Source: Tetramitus jugosus (taxonomy: Eukaryota; Heterolobosea; Eutetramitea; Acrasida; Vahlkampfiidae). Taken from it: 64,000 nt of DNA. The notes under the pieces were generated by a model, which was not told the DNA's origin, ran no database searches, and worked only from the letters and a program-made list of their open reading frames with translations. The stretch is taken from assembly GCA_937625935.1 (NCBI GenBank), contig OW569346.1, forward strand, positions 248,001 to 312,000. Reading direction: 5' to 3'. Each line of letters opens with the position of its first letter. The stretch's first letter is position 1. Made by a program: the position numbers and the translations under genes. Of this stretch, positions 9,493 to 18,782 are shown in pieces.

Positions 9493-10550
9493 ACTGTTTG
9501 CAGTCCTTTGATTGCTGGTAGAGTCTGTGCAACACTGTGATGCTGCGACTCTTCACCCAGCACACAAAACTGCGGGCCTTTCGCTGTGCTACTTCTTGTT
9601 TCATCCCATTTTTCATCAGTGCATCCATCACCTGGTCGACAGCGTCGTTCTCTAAACCCATCATTCCCATGAGGTACTCTCTGCTCGACTTCCTCGGCAT
9701 TGGCCACATGAATCCGTTTCTGAACAGAACTTTGTCAAACCATAGGGAGATGGCGGACTCTCGATGCAATGGAAGTTTGAGCAACTTGTTGTAGACTTCC
9801 ATGACAAGCTTTCTTCGGGCGTCAATTGCATACTGGCATCTGACAAGACAGTGGAGGATTGTATCAGGTTCAGTACCGCATCTCGGGCATAAATAGGGGC
9901 CGTCATCATCGTACAAATAGTTACACACCACTCTGGTATGTAATGTACCACTACGTACTTGGGCGTGGAACCACTCCAGCTGACGATCAACAACAAATGG
10001 GTTCTTGAGAAAGTCGAACTGATTCTTATGCTCCATTGCAGCATCCTGCAACCACCATTGCGAATTTTGACAGATGAGCGCCTTACGCTCCTGAAGGAAC
10101 AACTCCTTCAGATCTTCTTTTCCCCTCGCATACTTACCATTGAATCTGATGGTGTGTATGAATCCCTTTGTTTGATGCAGCTCTATATTCATGCAATTCG
10201 GCATTGCCATCACCGCGAGGGATACTTCGTGGTAGGTTTTAGGTCCAAAACCCTTGCCAACCTCGGTCTTTAGTGACTCGTAGCTCCTGATCCTACCCTC
10301 ATTCAGTAGTTGTTGTCTCTGGTACAAGCCAACCCTGCTGAGCAGTCTGAGAGACCTAGCTGACAAGTAATTAGATAACTTGCACCCTTCACAGCGGCTC
10401 TGGGAGTCATCAGTGATGATGATTCCCTTCTCGTGCAGCCGCATTGCGCACCATTTCATGAAAGAGTGTTTGACTTCCGTAACTCTGTGGTCCGACTGGA
10501 AGACGTTCTCCGACCGGAACGTGTAGTGTTTCTTGATATACTCAAGAGTG

Positions 10551-10565
10551 GGGATCTCGGGAGCT
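10551..10565. repeat. Target-site duplication of LINE copy D, right
   Basis: Second exact copy of GGGATCTCGGGAGCT. It ends 29 bp before the first base of the tRNA-Asn gene. Confidence 0.88.
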
Positions 10566-10594
10566 CTATTTGTAGACAAAACTACACCTGTATA

Positions 10595-10667
10595 TCCTCC
10601 ATGGCTCAGTTGGTAGAGCGTCAGGCTGTTAACCTGCAGGTCGTTGGTTCGAGCCCAACTGGAGGAG
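10595..10667 (+). tRNA. tRNA-Asn (GTT)
   Basis: A 73-nt cloverleaf: acceptor TCCTCCA pairs fully with TGGAGGA, discriminator G; D stem GCTC/GAGC; anticodon loop CTGTTAA gives anticodon GTT; T arm GTTGG-TTCGAGC-CCAAC. The A box (GGCTCAGTTGGTAGAGC) and B box (GGTTCGAGCCC) are normal. One pair at the top of the anticodon stem (T-C) is mismatched. A T5 run at 10674-10678 is the Pol III terminator. There is no intron. It lies directly beside the LINE nest. Confidence 0.95.
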
Positions 10668-10673
10668 ATCACC

Positions 10674-10678
10674 TTTTT
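10674..10678 (+). terminator. Pol III terminator of tRNA-Asn
   Basis: Run of five T residues starting 7 nt after the tRNA discriminator base. Confidence 0.8.
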
Positions 10679-10763
10679 CTTCGGGCAACTTCGCTTGCTT
10701 GGCAGTCGATTGTGACGCGTTAAAACAATCTGTTTCGTTAGCATAATGTCCAACCAACAAGGT

Positions 10764-11801
10764 TTATTTGGTTGTGTCTGGATCAAATTTTCTGCACGTC
10801 ACACAGTTTGATCTGCAATCGAGCGCATTGCCTAGATCTTCAATGTCTCCTTCTGTTCTCTGAACAAGCTTGGCCGCTCTCTCAAACGTTTCCTTTCCTA
10901 CCAAATCATTCACTCCGGCCATGTACGGTCCAATGTGAGAGTGAAGGCACTTGATAGAGAGAGGAGACTTCATACCGGCATTCGAATGACGTATCTGAGG
11001 ATAGTTGCTTCTCTCCTCATGTGTCTGAGCCTTGTTTCCAGTTGCCCATTGAGCAATTTCATCACGTGTCAACAGACCAGTGTTCAACAACCATTCCTCA
11101 TAGTTTGCATGTGTTTGAGCCAAGGACTCTGATGGTTGTTGTTCTTCCTCTACAGCTTCCTCTGTTGTGATTGTTGTTGCTTCAGTCGCTAAAGCACTAT
11201 TATTGTTTTGTTGTTGTTGCTCTTGCACAAATTGTTGCTTTCTCTTGAGCTGAGAGTGTTGAATCACTGAAGCTTCAAACTGTAGACGAATAGCGGTAAA
11301 TTCTTCAGAGTTATGCCGATCTCCGCCTTCCAACCGACTCACCAACTCCTTGACACGAGGACATGTCAACCAAACAAAAGTACCTGGTAAGACTTCCTTT
11401 GTTTCTTCATACTTGTCGTGTCCTCTCATTTTTGAAGACTTTGCAAAAGTGACTTGAGGATAACCCCATTTGCATCGCTTGAGAACATAGTGAGGGGTAG
11501 CAATCTTTGATTTTTTGAGTTGTTGCTTCAGAATGGTCATGTCTTTTTCGGTTGGTTTGTCAAACGCTGGTTCCATTGTTGTCGTCGTGTTGATTGTCGC
11601 CATTTTTCTTGCTATTGTCGCAATGGTTGTTGTTGTTTTTTGTGTTGTCGTGAAGAAAAATTGGCGGAGAAAGGAGGTTGTCGCTTGTGGTTGATTCGAT
11701 AACGAGAGGGGGCGCAGCAAGAATTGTTGTCGTTGTCTCATGTGAATTTTTGCTGGTGGCTTTTCGAATGTGAAATGAAAAGTGTTGTTCAATTTGAACA
11801 A
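10764..11801 (-). CDS. DUF501-family protein
   Basis: A 345-residue protein. The conserved part includes CKWGYPQVTFAKSS, then PGTFVWLTCPRVKELVSRLE and, near the end, KCLHSHIGPYMAGVNDLVG; together these match the DUF501 family (a small domain of unknown function best known from actinobacteria and also found in some protists and plants). An 80-residue Gln/Glu/Thr-rich insertion (about 190-270) separates the two halves. The N-terminal 65 residues are basic, Thr/Gln-rich and lack acidic residues over long stretches, so a mitochondrial presequence is possible; alternatively translation starts at MATINTTTT (11603). A Cys-x5-C-x2-C group (CRSNCVTC) lies near the C-terminus. Function unknown. Confidence 0.75.
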   Translation of the reverse strand: MFKLNNTFHFTFEKPPAKIHMRQRQQFLLRPLSLSNQPQATTSFLRQFFFTTTQKTTTTIATIARKMATINTTTTMEPAFDKPTEKDMTILKQQLKKSKIATPHYVLKRCKWGYPQVTFAKSSKMRGHDKYEETKEVLPGTFVWLTCPRVKELVSRLEGGDRHNSEEFTAIRLQFEASVIQHSQLKRKQQFVQEQQQQNNNSALATEATTITTEEAVEEEQQPSESLAQTHANYEEWLLNTGLLTRDEIAQWATGNKAQTHEERSNYPQIRHSNAGMKSPLSIKCLHSHIGPYMAGVNDLVGKETFERAAKLVQRTEGDIEDLGNALDCRSNCVTCRKFDPDTTK

Positions 11802-12163
11802 TGAATCGAGTCATGCAATTTCCCCGAAGAGTCTATTGTAAAATATTCTCCTTTTTGCTGACATCCGCACCGCACTAACATTTACTCCTAATGTGACATG
11901 ACATGTGACATGAACGACAGTCCTGGTGAATCACAAAGCAACAGTTTCAAAAAAAGTAACGCTCCAAACATCAACCAACCACCACAACTCGGCCCTTTCA
12001 CTTGCGCAAGAAGCATTCTCCTCCACTCCCATTCAGAAAAAGCCCTTTCGTCCACAAACGCAACAACAACTCACAAACACAACACTCTCTTCACCAATTC
12101 GTTCATCATCCCATTCAAACAACAACAACAACAACAACAACAGCAATAAAACACATTATCAAA
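11802..12163. promoter_or_regulatory. Divergent intergenic region
   Basis: This 362-bp region separates the divergent DUF501 gene and the G-alpha-like gene and must hold both promoters. It is AT-rich and ends in a CAA/CAG-rich stretch at 12117-12147 directly before the start codon at 12164. ATG triplets at 11898 and 11926 open short plus-strand frames that I regard as chance. No known motif could be called. Confidence 0.45.
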
Positions 12164-14461
12164 ATGGGCAATAATCCATCCAATCAATTCATGGATCCCT
12201 ACATGAATGATTCATCACCGCAATCACCACCACCTACATCATCACCACGACACTCACCGATACCCTCGTCTGGTTCCTCTACGAATCTGTCGTCATCGTC
12301 ATCACTACCGTCCTCATCATCACTACCCTCTGACTCTAGACTCAGAGACCAACGAATCAACAGTCAATTAAGTTTTGAACAACAATTGGAGGCATCCCGA
12401 AGACAAAAGGAAGTCAAAATTTTGTTCTTGGGACTGCAGGACTCTGACCGCATGCTCACCATTCAAAAAATTAAACACTTTTCACAGTATGGACCCAACG
12501 GTTATCGTAAGCGAAAAATATCCAATGGGGAACATGCGAGAATCGTGAAACGAAAGCAGCAGCAACAGCAACAGGAGATTGATGCTCAACAACAACAACA
12601 ATTGCAAAACAACAGCAGTAGTGATGACAATGAGGTGACATTGACTGAGACCAACAACAGTAATGATAATAATGATAATAATGAGAGTACGGTTATTGCA
12701 CCCACCATCACTGTTGAGCCATCTCCAGAATCACCTCAACAACAACAACAACAACAACCACAAGAAGAAACGGAAACAAATCATGTACATAACGAACAAG
12801 AATCATCATTGTCAGTGATTGATCAGTCCATTACTAACAATGCAGGCGACACAAATGACCAAGGGGAGACAATGCCAACACTGGAGGAAAAAGAACAGTC
12901 CACAACAGACGGCGGTGCTCTTCCAGACAATGACACGATATCGAAGACAAACAAAGAAGAGAAACAACAACAAACAGATGTGAAAAAACAAGCTACAGAA
13001 GAACCACAAGTACAAAATAATGAAAATAACAACAACAATGATACTTATGAAGAAGAAGAGGATTATGACGAGGAGGAAGATTATGAAGACGAAGAAGAAG
13101 AAAACAGAAACAATCAATTCAGAGAAATTATTCATTTTCATACATTGAACGGTTTTCAGCAGTTGTTGCAAGCCGTTACTCTGTTTGATTTGGATTTGAA
13201 GACATTGTTTGAGCCAAAGCTATCGAAACAGGAGAAGTCGGACTTGAGCAAGGTATTTATTATTGCACTTTTTTGTTATTGACTTGTGTTTTTGTTACTG
13301 TTCTTGTTATGTTGTTGTTGACACTCTATTGTTACTTTGGTTCTTTTTCAATCTCACGATGTTTAGTTTGTTGAGACCATTCGTGGAATGCACTTTTCCT
13401 ATGGCCAACTAGTGCTTAATAGCACTGTTGTTTTCATGATTGAGTCACTGTGGAGTCAACCAGGTATTCAAGCCGTGTATGATAGACGTCACGATGCAAA
13501 AGTTGCTCATTTTTCTTCACTGCAGTGCCTGGGTTACTTTATGGATCATTTGGCGCGAATTACAACTGATCCCTATGTACCGAGTGATGAGGATGTAGAG
13601 TTTGCTGGAAAGTATCTAAATGAGGATCGGTCGGGAATTGAGGAGGTGCGATGGGAGTTTTCTGGTCAGAGCTATCGAATCTTCAATGTCAAGGGCAAGT
13701 ACAATGACTGTCGAAAGTGGCTGTTTCAGTTCGAAGGTGTTGATGTCGTGTGCTTCTTGTGTCCACTCGCTGATTATGACCTACCACCTGATCAAAGAGG
13801 AAGAGCCAATGTGCTCAAGGAGAGTCTCAATCTGTTTGACCGTATGTGCAACTCTGCTTGGTTCAGACAGACACCTGTCATGCTTCTCATGACCAAGTTT
13901 GATCAGTTCCGAGAGAAGATTGCCGACACGGATCTCATTTGCTGCTTCCATGATTACAATGGTGGCTGTGTGTATCAAACAGCGGTTCAGTTCATTACGG
14001 AAAAGTTTTTAAATGTTAGAAAGAGAAAGAGATCAGGTTCATACAACTCTGCAGACATTGGCAGTGTGAGTGAGTTCCTTCAGAATGCATACAGAGATGT
14101 TAACAGTCAGGACTCCGAGGAGGAACCGAGTGGCATCTTCCCTATTTATACTTCGAGCTCCGATGATGTCGATATGCTCGTGACCAACATTGGTGGTGCT
14201 TTGAAGAATATTTTGTACCTGCAAAAAATTGAGAAACAAAAGCAAGCAATGAGAGAGAAGAAGAGACTGGAGCAATTGGCAAACAGACGAAGGTCTTTTG
14301 GCTTTCCACGCAGATCCGCCAGTGTTCACTCTCTTCAAAAGGACATTCTGACCATGGATGAAAGAACAAATGAATCTGAATCTGAGAGCCCTCGGTCTGC
14401 TCGGTCTCCCAACAACAATAGTTCCTTCTTCGAACGACTCTCTCTTCTCAAGAAAAAGTAA
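12164..14461 (+). CDS. G-protein alpha-like protein with degraded GTP-binding motifs
   Basis: A 727-residue protein in two exons (12164-13252 and 13367-14461; intron 13253-13366, GTATTT..TTTAG, phase 0). The fold is that of a heterotrimeric G-protein alpha subunit: helical domain (IESLWSQPGIQAVYDRR, YFMDHLARITTDPYVPSDED), the switch II region (RIFNVKGKYNDCRKWLFQFE), CFLCPLADYD, SLNLFDRMCNSAWF, and MTKFDQFREKI. Every nucleotide-contact motif is altered. The P-loop GxGESGKST is GLQDSDRML (90-98), the DVGGQ of switch II is NVKGK (470-474) so the catalytic Gln is Lys, NKKD is TKFD (539-542), and the TCAT base-binding motif is TSSS. An acidic and poly-Gln/Asn insertion of about 200 residues (125-325) follows the P-loop. 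MGNNPSN fits N-myristoylation. The C-terminus carries a basic, Ser-rich extension beyond the usual receptor-binding tail. It is probably a pseudo-GTPase scaffold; it could still bind effectors or beta-gamma. Confidence 0.82.
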
Positions 14462-14639
14462 AGGCTTCCTCACCGTCGCGATTTCTTTCTTCCCCATTTT
14501 TCTCGAATTTCAACTTTTGACGAGAAATGAAATAAACAATTTTGCTTTGCAGTCAAAAAAAAGCAATCACAACAAAAGCAGAAGAAGCACGACAACAACA
14601 ACTCACATTTACGAATTGCTTTTCTGCCAGAAAAATCTC

Positions 14640-15623
14640 ATGAGATTCCGAGCCAACTTAATCAATCCCACCCTACTGTTACACATTCTCCAAGCCCTGG
14701 AAAAAATTGATCAGTCATGCGTGATTGGTCTCAGCCGAGACACCATTTCCTTTACAGTGAAATCCGATGCCAAGAACAGTACGGAAGTCTGGTCCAGTGT
14801 CACCTCTCACGAACTGTTGAGTGATGTTCGAGTCGAGTCAATGAACGACAATGTGATTCACATGGAAGTTCATTCCAAGAATTTGATCAAGGTTCTTCAA
14901 TCGTGCACACCCAGTCAGTCCTCCACAAAGCAAATATTGATCAAGTTGACAAAGAAGAATAGACAACCGTACTTTACGTTTGAGATTTGTTCGACACAGA
15001 GCTTGTCTCACGGCAATAGTGCTCTATCGCAGAACACTGTGATTCAGGATGTGCCAGTGAGGATATTGAGTGCACAGGAGGCAGAGGAGATGACGGAGCC
15101 ACCGATTGGTGAATGTAAAGTACAGTTGGTGATACCGAATCCAAAGACTTTGAAAACAATGATTGATCGAATGAAGTCAATGATTAAGAGTGAGGGAACA
15201 TTGAATATTGATGGATCGTTTGATGGGAGCTGTGGACGGTTGGTGATGATGGTAAGTACGACACTGAGTACAGCTAGAACAGTGTTTAATCAATTGGCTG
15301 TGAAGTCGAACAATAATTCTTCAATGACAAACGAGAGTGGATTCGGAGCAGATGACAATGATGTTGCAATGGGTGATGTACAAAATAACAATAATAATAA
15401 TAACAATAATAATAACAATAATGGCGATACAACGTTTACCTATTTGAATTCTCAACGTGTCAGTGTGGACATTAATCGATTTTCCAAGTTTACACATGTT
15501 CATGTGACTGAACCCAGAGAGGTCGTCATGGGTATGACACCAGATGTTCTTGTGTTCAATGCAGCCATACTTGGTGGGTACATTACTTACTACATTGGTT
15601 GTACTCAATATGATTTTGTATAA
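14640..15623 (+). CDS. hus1: Hus1 subunit of the 9-1-1 checkpoint clamp
   Basis: A 327-residue protein starting MRFRANLINPTLL, the typical Hus1 opening. Hus1 forms a PCNA-like ring with Rad9 and Rad1 that loads at damaged DNA and activates the ATR-type checkpoint in the nucleus. The N-terminal half (CVIGLSRDTISFTV, HSKNLIKVLQS) and the second half (QLVIPNPKTLKTMIDRMKSM) follow the two-domain sliding-clamp pattern. A run of Asn residues from AAT/AAC repeats (about 15387-15420) is inserted before the last strands. The frame is open upstream to 14358, but that part overlaps the preceding gene's C-terminus in another frame, so the MRFR start is used. A convergent gene ends 35 bp downstream. Confidence 0.85.
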   Translation: MRFRANLINPTLLLHILQALEKIDQSCVIGLSRDTISFTVKSDAKNSTEVWSSVTSHELLSDVRVESMNDNVIHMEVHSKNLIKVLQSCTPSQSSTKQILIKLTKKNRQPYFTFEICSTQSLSHGNSALSQNTVIQDVPVRILSAQEAEEMTEPPIGECKVQLVIPNPKTLKTMIDRMKSMIKSEGTLNIDGSFDGSCGRLVMMVSTTLSTARTVFNQLAVKSNNNSSMTNESGFGADDNDVAMGDVQNNNNNNNNNNNNNGDTTFTYLNSQRVSVDINRFSKFTHVHVTEPREVVMGMTPDVLVFNAAILGGYITYYIGCTQYDFV

Positions 15624-15658
15624 AACGCATTCTCTATTTTATTGAAACGAACACCATC

Positions 15659-18600
15659 TTATTCGATGCTCTGGGAAGAACAGAGCAGAAATTGAATTTT
15701 ACTAGCAAGAGTGCGTCGTATCGGTTCTGATTGAGTCGATTCAGGATGACTGGAATAGTTTCTTACAACAGATGTTGTTTGTTGATAGAATTGTTTCATG
15801 GTATCTAACTTAACAAGTACATTCCGTTCAGTCTCATCAACTCCTTTACAGTTCTGGATCCAATGAACTAAGGAATTATAGTCTGATTCCATCTGTTGAT
15901 GGACACTTTGGCCGAGAGACTGTGTTAAATTTGTTTTTCTACTCCGAGATTTGCGTTTCATGCGAATGATTAAGTCAAGCTGTTCGTCGTTCTTGGATTT
16001 GAAAAAGTGTTGATAGACGGTGACTAAGGTAGATATAAATTGTGGGATAACTAGCTTTCTGGTTTCTTCGTTCAACTGAATCAGAACTTCGAAGGCTGGC
16101 TGTAAAATAGCTTCGATTGAAAGGGCTAGGAGAGATGTAGAGGGTGTCAGATCGGACGACGAAACTACTCTCCGATACCAGCGTCCTTTTCGTTCCTTCT
16201 TATTCGTTTGGTAAAACAAACCCATTGACCCTCCATTGTTGGAAAAGTTTACATTGAAGAACTCCTGGCATACATCATTAATCTCTTCAAACAATCGTTC
16301 AGATACAACTCCAGACAAACATCCCGCTGTTCTCAATAGTTTTTCAAAAGAGAATGTTGGCCAGGCAAGATGAGGATTCACATATAAATTATTGGCGTAT
16401 TCGAAGTTCAGATTTTCAACAATATTAATCATCACGCGGAGTTCGTGATGTAATATGCACATATTTTTCAATGAAGGACAGCATTTCAGTTCATTCACTT
16501 TCGTATGGAGCCAATTAATCCAGATCGATGTAATGAGGAGTATTCGATTCGAGGCTGTTCTTATTGAAGATAGGAGATACCAATTGATGCAATCATGCCA
16601 TTTTTGCGAGAAGTTGACTCTAGGCAACATTTTAACATTGTGGTCAAGCCAAACACTAAGATTAGGACTGGGATTTCTTTCTGTTCGATTCTCCATGATA
16701 GTTAAATTCTCTCTGTCCAAGACTGATGTCGTCTCTCTAAATGATTTCATTGCGTGGTACAACAAAGATGGAGTTGATTCTTCTACTTTCCCTTCATTCA
16801 TCAGTACAAGAGGTCCATCATTGATTTGAATTTGATATAGGAGTCTCACAAAAGCAACATAGTATTGTTGAATATCTCCAATATGGTGGCCATTGAAGAA
16901 CAAAACATCACTGTCCAATCTTCCATTTCGTATTCTCCAAAGAGAACTATCTTCCAAGTAAACCAATTCACCATCAGAAACCCATTCGGTACCCTCTTTG
17001 ATGCTTGAGGGGTTAGGATCAACTTCACTTATGGTATTCACTAATTCTTCATTCATCTTAGCGTCTTGGTCTTCATTCTCTCCATTTGATTTGTCGTAGA
17101 AGGTATCGTTTGAATCTAAATCTGAGTGATTGTTGACAGTCATTGTCCTCGATTCTTTATCATGTTCTATCCATCCCTTGAATTCGAGATATTGTTTGGT
17201 AAGCCATCTGTTAGATTCTTTCATGTTTCTCTTCGAGAGAACCTGGTATTGGGAGCATAAAGGGAGAAACTCATGATACAGAGTATGTAAGTCTGACTTT
17301 GTGTTCAGATAGAGAGACGCGATAGACAAAATTTTGGACACAAACGTGTACTCTGAGCATGTTATCCTTTCTAGACACTCTTTGAAATCATTCAAAGAGA
17401 TGATTCTCCCATTCTTGAGCTTGTACACTACATGGCATTCGAAGTTCGCATCATTTACGGAATAGTTATCTCCAATGTCACCACGTGTAGAGTGAAGGTT
17501 CGGTACCATGCTAGGAGATAGAATAGGAAAGGAGGAGAACAGTATTCCAGTAATATCAGCTTCGCTAAAAACATTCTGTTCAACAAGCTTTAACTTTTTG
17601 GTCGGAATGTCATGTTTGTGGATTTTTGATATCCGTATTTCACCTGTGAGTTGAAGAAGCTCTTGCAAGGATATTTCACTGACTTGAAACGATTCTTGAG
17701 AGAGAGGAGAGTGATTGATATACTGATGTGTTGGTTGATTGTAAGCCATGGAGGGGGTGAGATTCATCTTCGCACATACACAACCCTGATTAAACAACAA
17801 AATCAAGCTGCAAAAAGATGTAAAAAACAATGGATTTCTGTACAAGAAGAGATGGAACATACTTCAAAGCAAAATGGACACCATTTTGAAACTCTAAATT
17901 TGCTTCGTCAAATATTTCCACGTAGTCACTCATTACTTTTTGCCAGAATGATAGGATAATCTTTCTAACTAAGCCAATAGCATTCACAACATGTCTTCGA
18001 ATGATGATTTCACTTCTCTCAAAAGTTGATAAAGTATCGATGTATTTACCGTTTTCCAGATAGAATTCAATAAGTTCTAAGTGTCTCCGAGATTGGTTGA
18101 AGTATCGAATAAGTCGGTCCATTGTATCAAAAAAAGACAGCTTCAATGATTTTGGGTCTCTATTTCGTTGGAGGTGAGTCATTATTGTTAATTCTTTCCG
18201 TTGGATTGTTTGATTCATCTCCAGTGCCATTCTAATGCTCTCTAAAATGTTCTTCTGGAAGGTAGTCTCTAAGAGAGCAAGAGAGTGCTCCCTTGGGGTT
18301 TGTTTGAACGAAAGAGGAGGATTCTGGGGTTCTTCAAGCATGATTGTCGTATGATTTTCGTTTGTAGATCTTCTCCTTCTCCTTCTTTTGTCATTCTTGC
18401 TTCTCATGCTCCGTACTCGAACAGAGTCACTACAAATCCTGTTCCTGTTCAATCTAGATTGACAATCAATTTCACTTGTAGCAATGGAAGGTAGAATAAC
18501 TTGTCCTACCGCCATAGATGCTATGGAGGTGTACTGTAAAGCTCCGACTCTCGATTCATTGTAACGGGATCTGCTCTCACTGACTCTGAAAATACAATTA

Positions 18601-18782
18601 TTGATCAGAGCATCCATTAAAGACACCTCTATTAGTTGTGATGAGCCAGAATCTGAATAAAGGCAAATAGTTGTTCGCTCCAAAAGCTGGTCTGTAGATT
18701 TTAAAGAATTTCTCCGTCCTTTTCGTCTTTGAGGAACCGCGAAGAGAATTGATAGAAGAATGGGAGGTGTTGGTGGAATCAT
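15659..18782 (-). CDS. CCDC142-like protein
   Basis: About 1022 residues in two exons (18782-17863 and 17807-15659). The 55-nt intron 17808-17862 has a GTATGT donor and TTTTTGCAG acceptor and restores frame as FALNLILLFNQG. The protein is mostly helical with an acidic, Asn/Asp-rich segment around 520-590. The C-terminal 250 residues (AILQPAFEVLIQLNEETRK, then FISTLVTVYQHFFKSK and SDYNSLVHWIQ) resemble the CCDC142 C-terminal domain in order and spacing. That is a family of unknown function, and the match is by eye. The start is uncertain: 18782 overlaps the start of the divergent ARM-repeat gene by 23 bp, and a later Met at 18617 would remove the overlap. Confidence 0.5.

Larger units (their letters stand above)
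9352..10550 (-). mobile_element. 5'-truncated LINE copy D (most complete)
   Basis: A 1.2-kb non-LTR retrotransposon in minus orientation, bounded by exact 15-bp direct repeats. The 3' end is a poly-A tail (T18 at 9352-9369). The coding part, ending with TAG at 9491-9493, spans about 350 codons in one open frame and covers only the region downstream of the reverse transcriptase: helical sequence, then the zinc-binding block CPRCGTEPDTILHCLVRC (C-x2-C, H-x4-C) and a conserved C-terminal tail ending SKDCKQ. No reverse transcriptase (YxDD) or endonuclease motifs remain, so the copy cannot move by itself. The intact frame and perfect duplications suggest a recent insertion. The 3' UTR carries two hairpins at 9439-9455 and 9470-9492. 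The open frame seems to run on through the tRNA antisense, which is chance. Confidence 0.88.

Noticed and set aside
10566-10786. Extension of the LINE open frame through the tRNA-Asn
   Set aside because: Beyond the target-site duplication at 10551-10565 the frame reads tRNA antisense sequence; it is chance.
11898-12174. Plus-strand frames upstream of the G-alpha-like start
   Set aside because: Thr/Asn/Gln-rich runs from CAA repeats in a leader; the MGNN start at 12164 is the supported one.
14358-14639. N-terminal extension of Hus1
   Set aside because: Overlaps the 3' end of the G-alpha-like gene in another frame and has no Hus1-like sequence; MRFRANL is the family start.
15386-15422. AAT/AAC tract as a non-coding microsatellite
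   Set aside because: It is in frame inside Hus1 and encodes poly-Asn.
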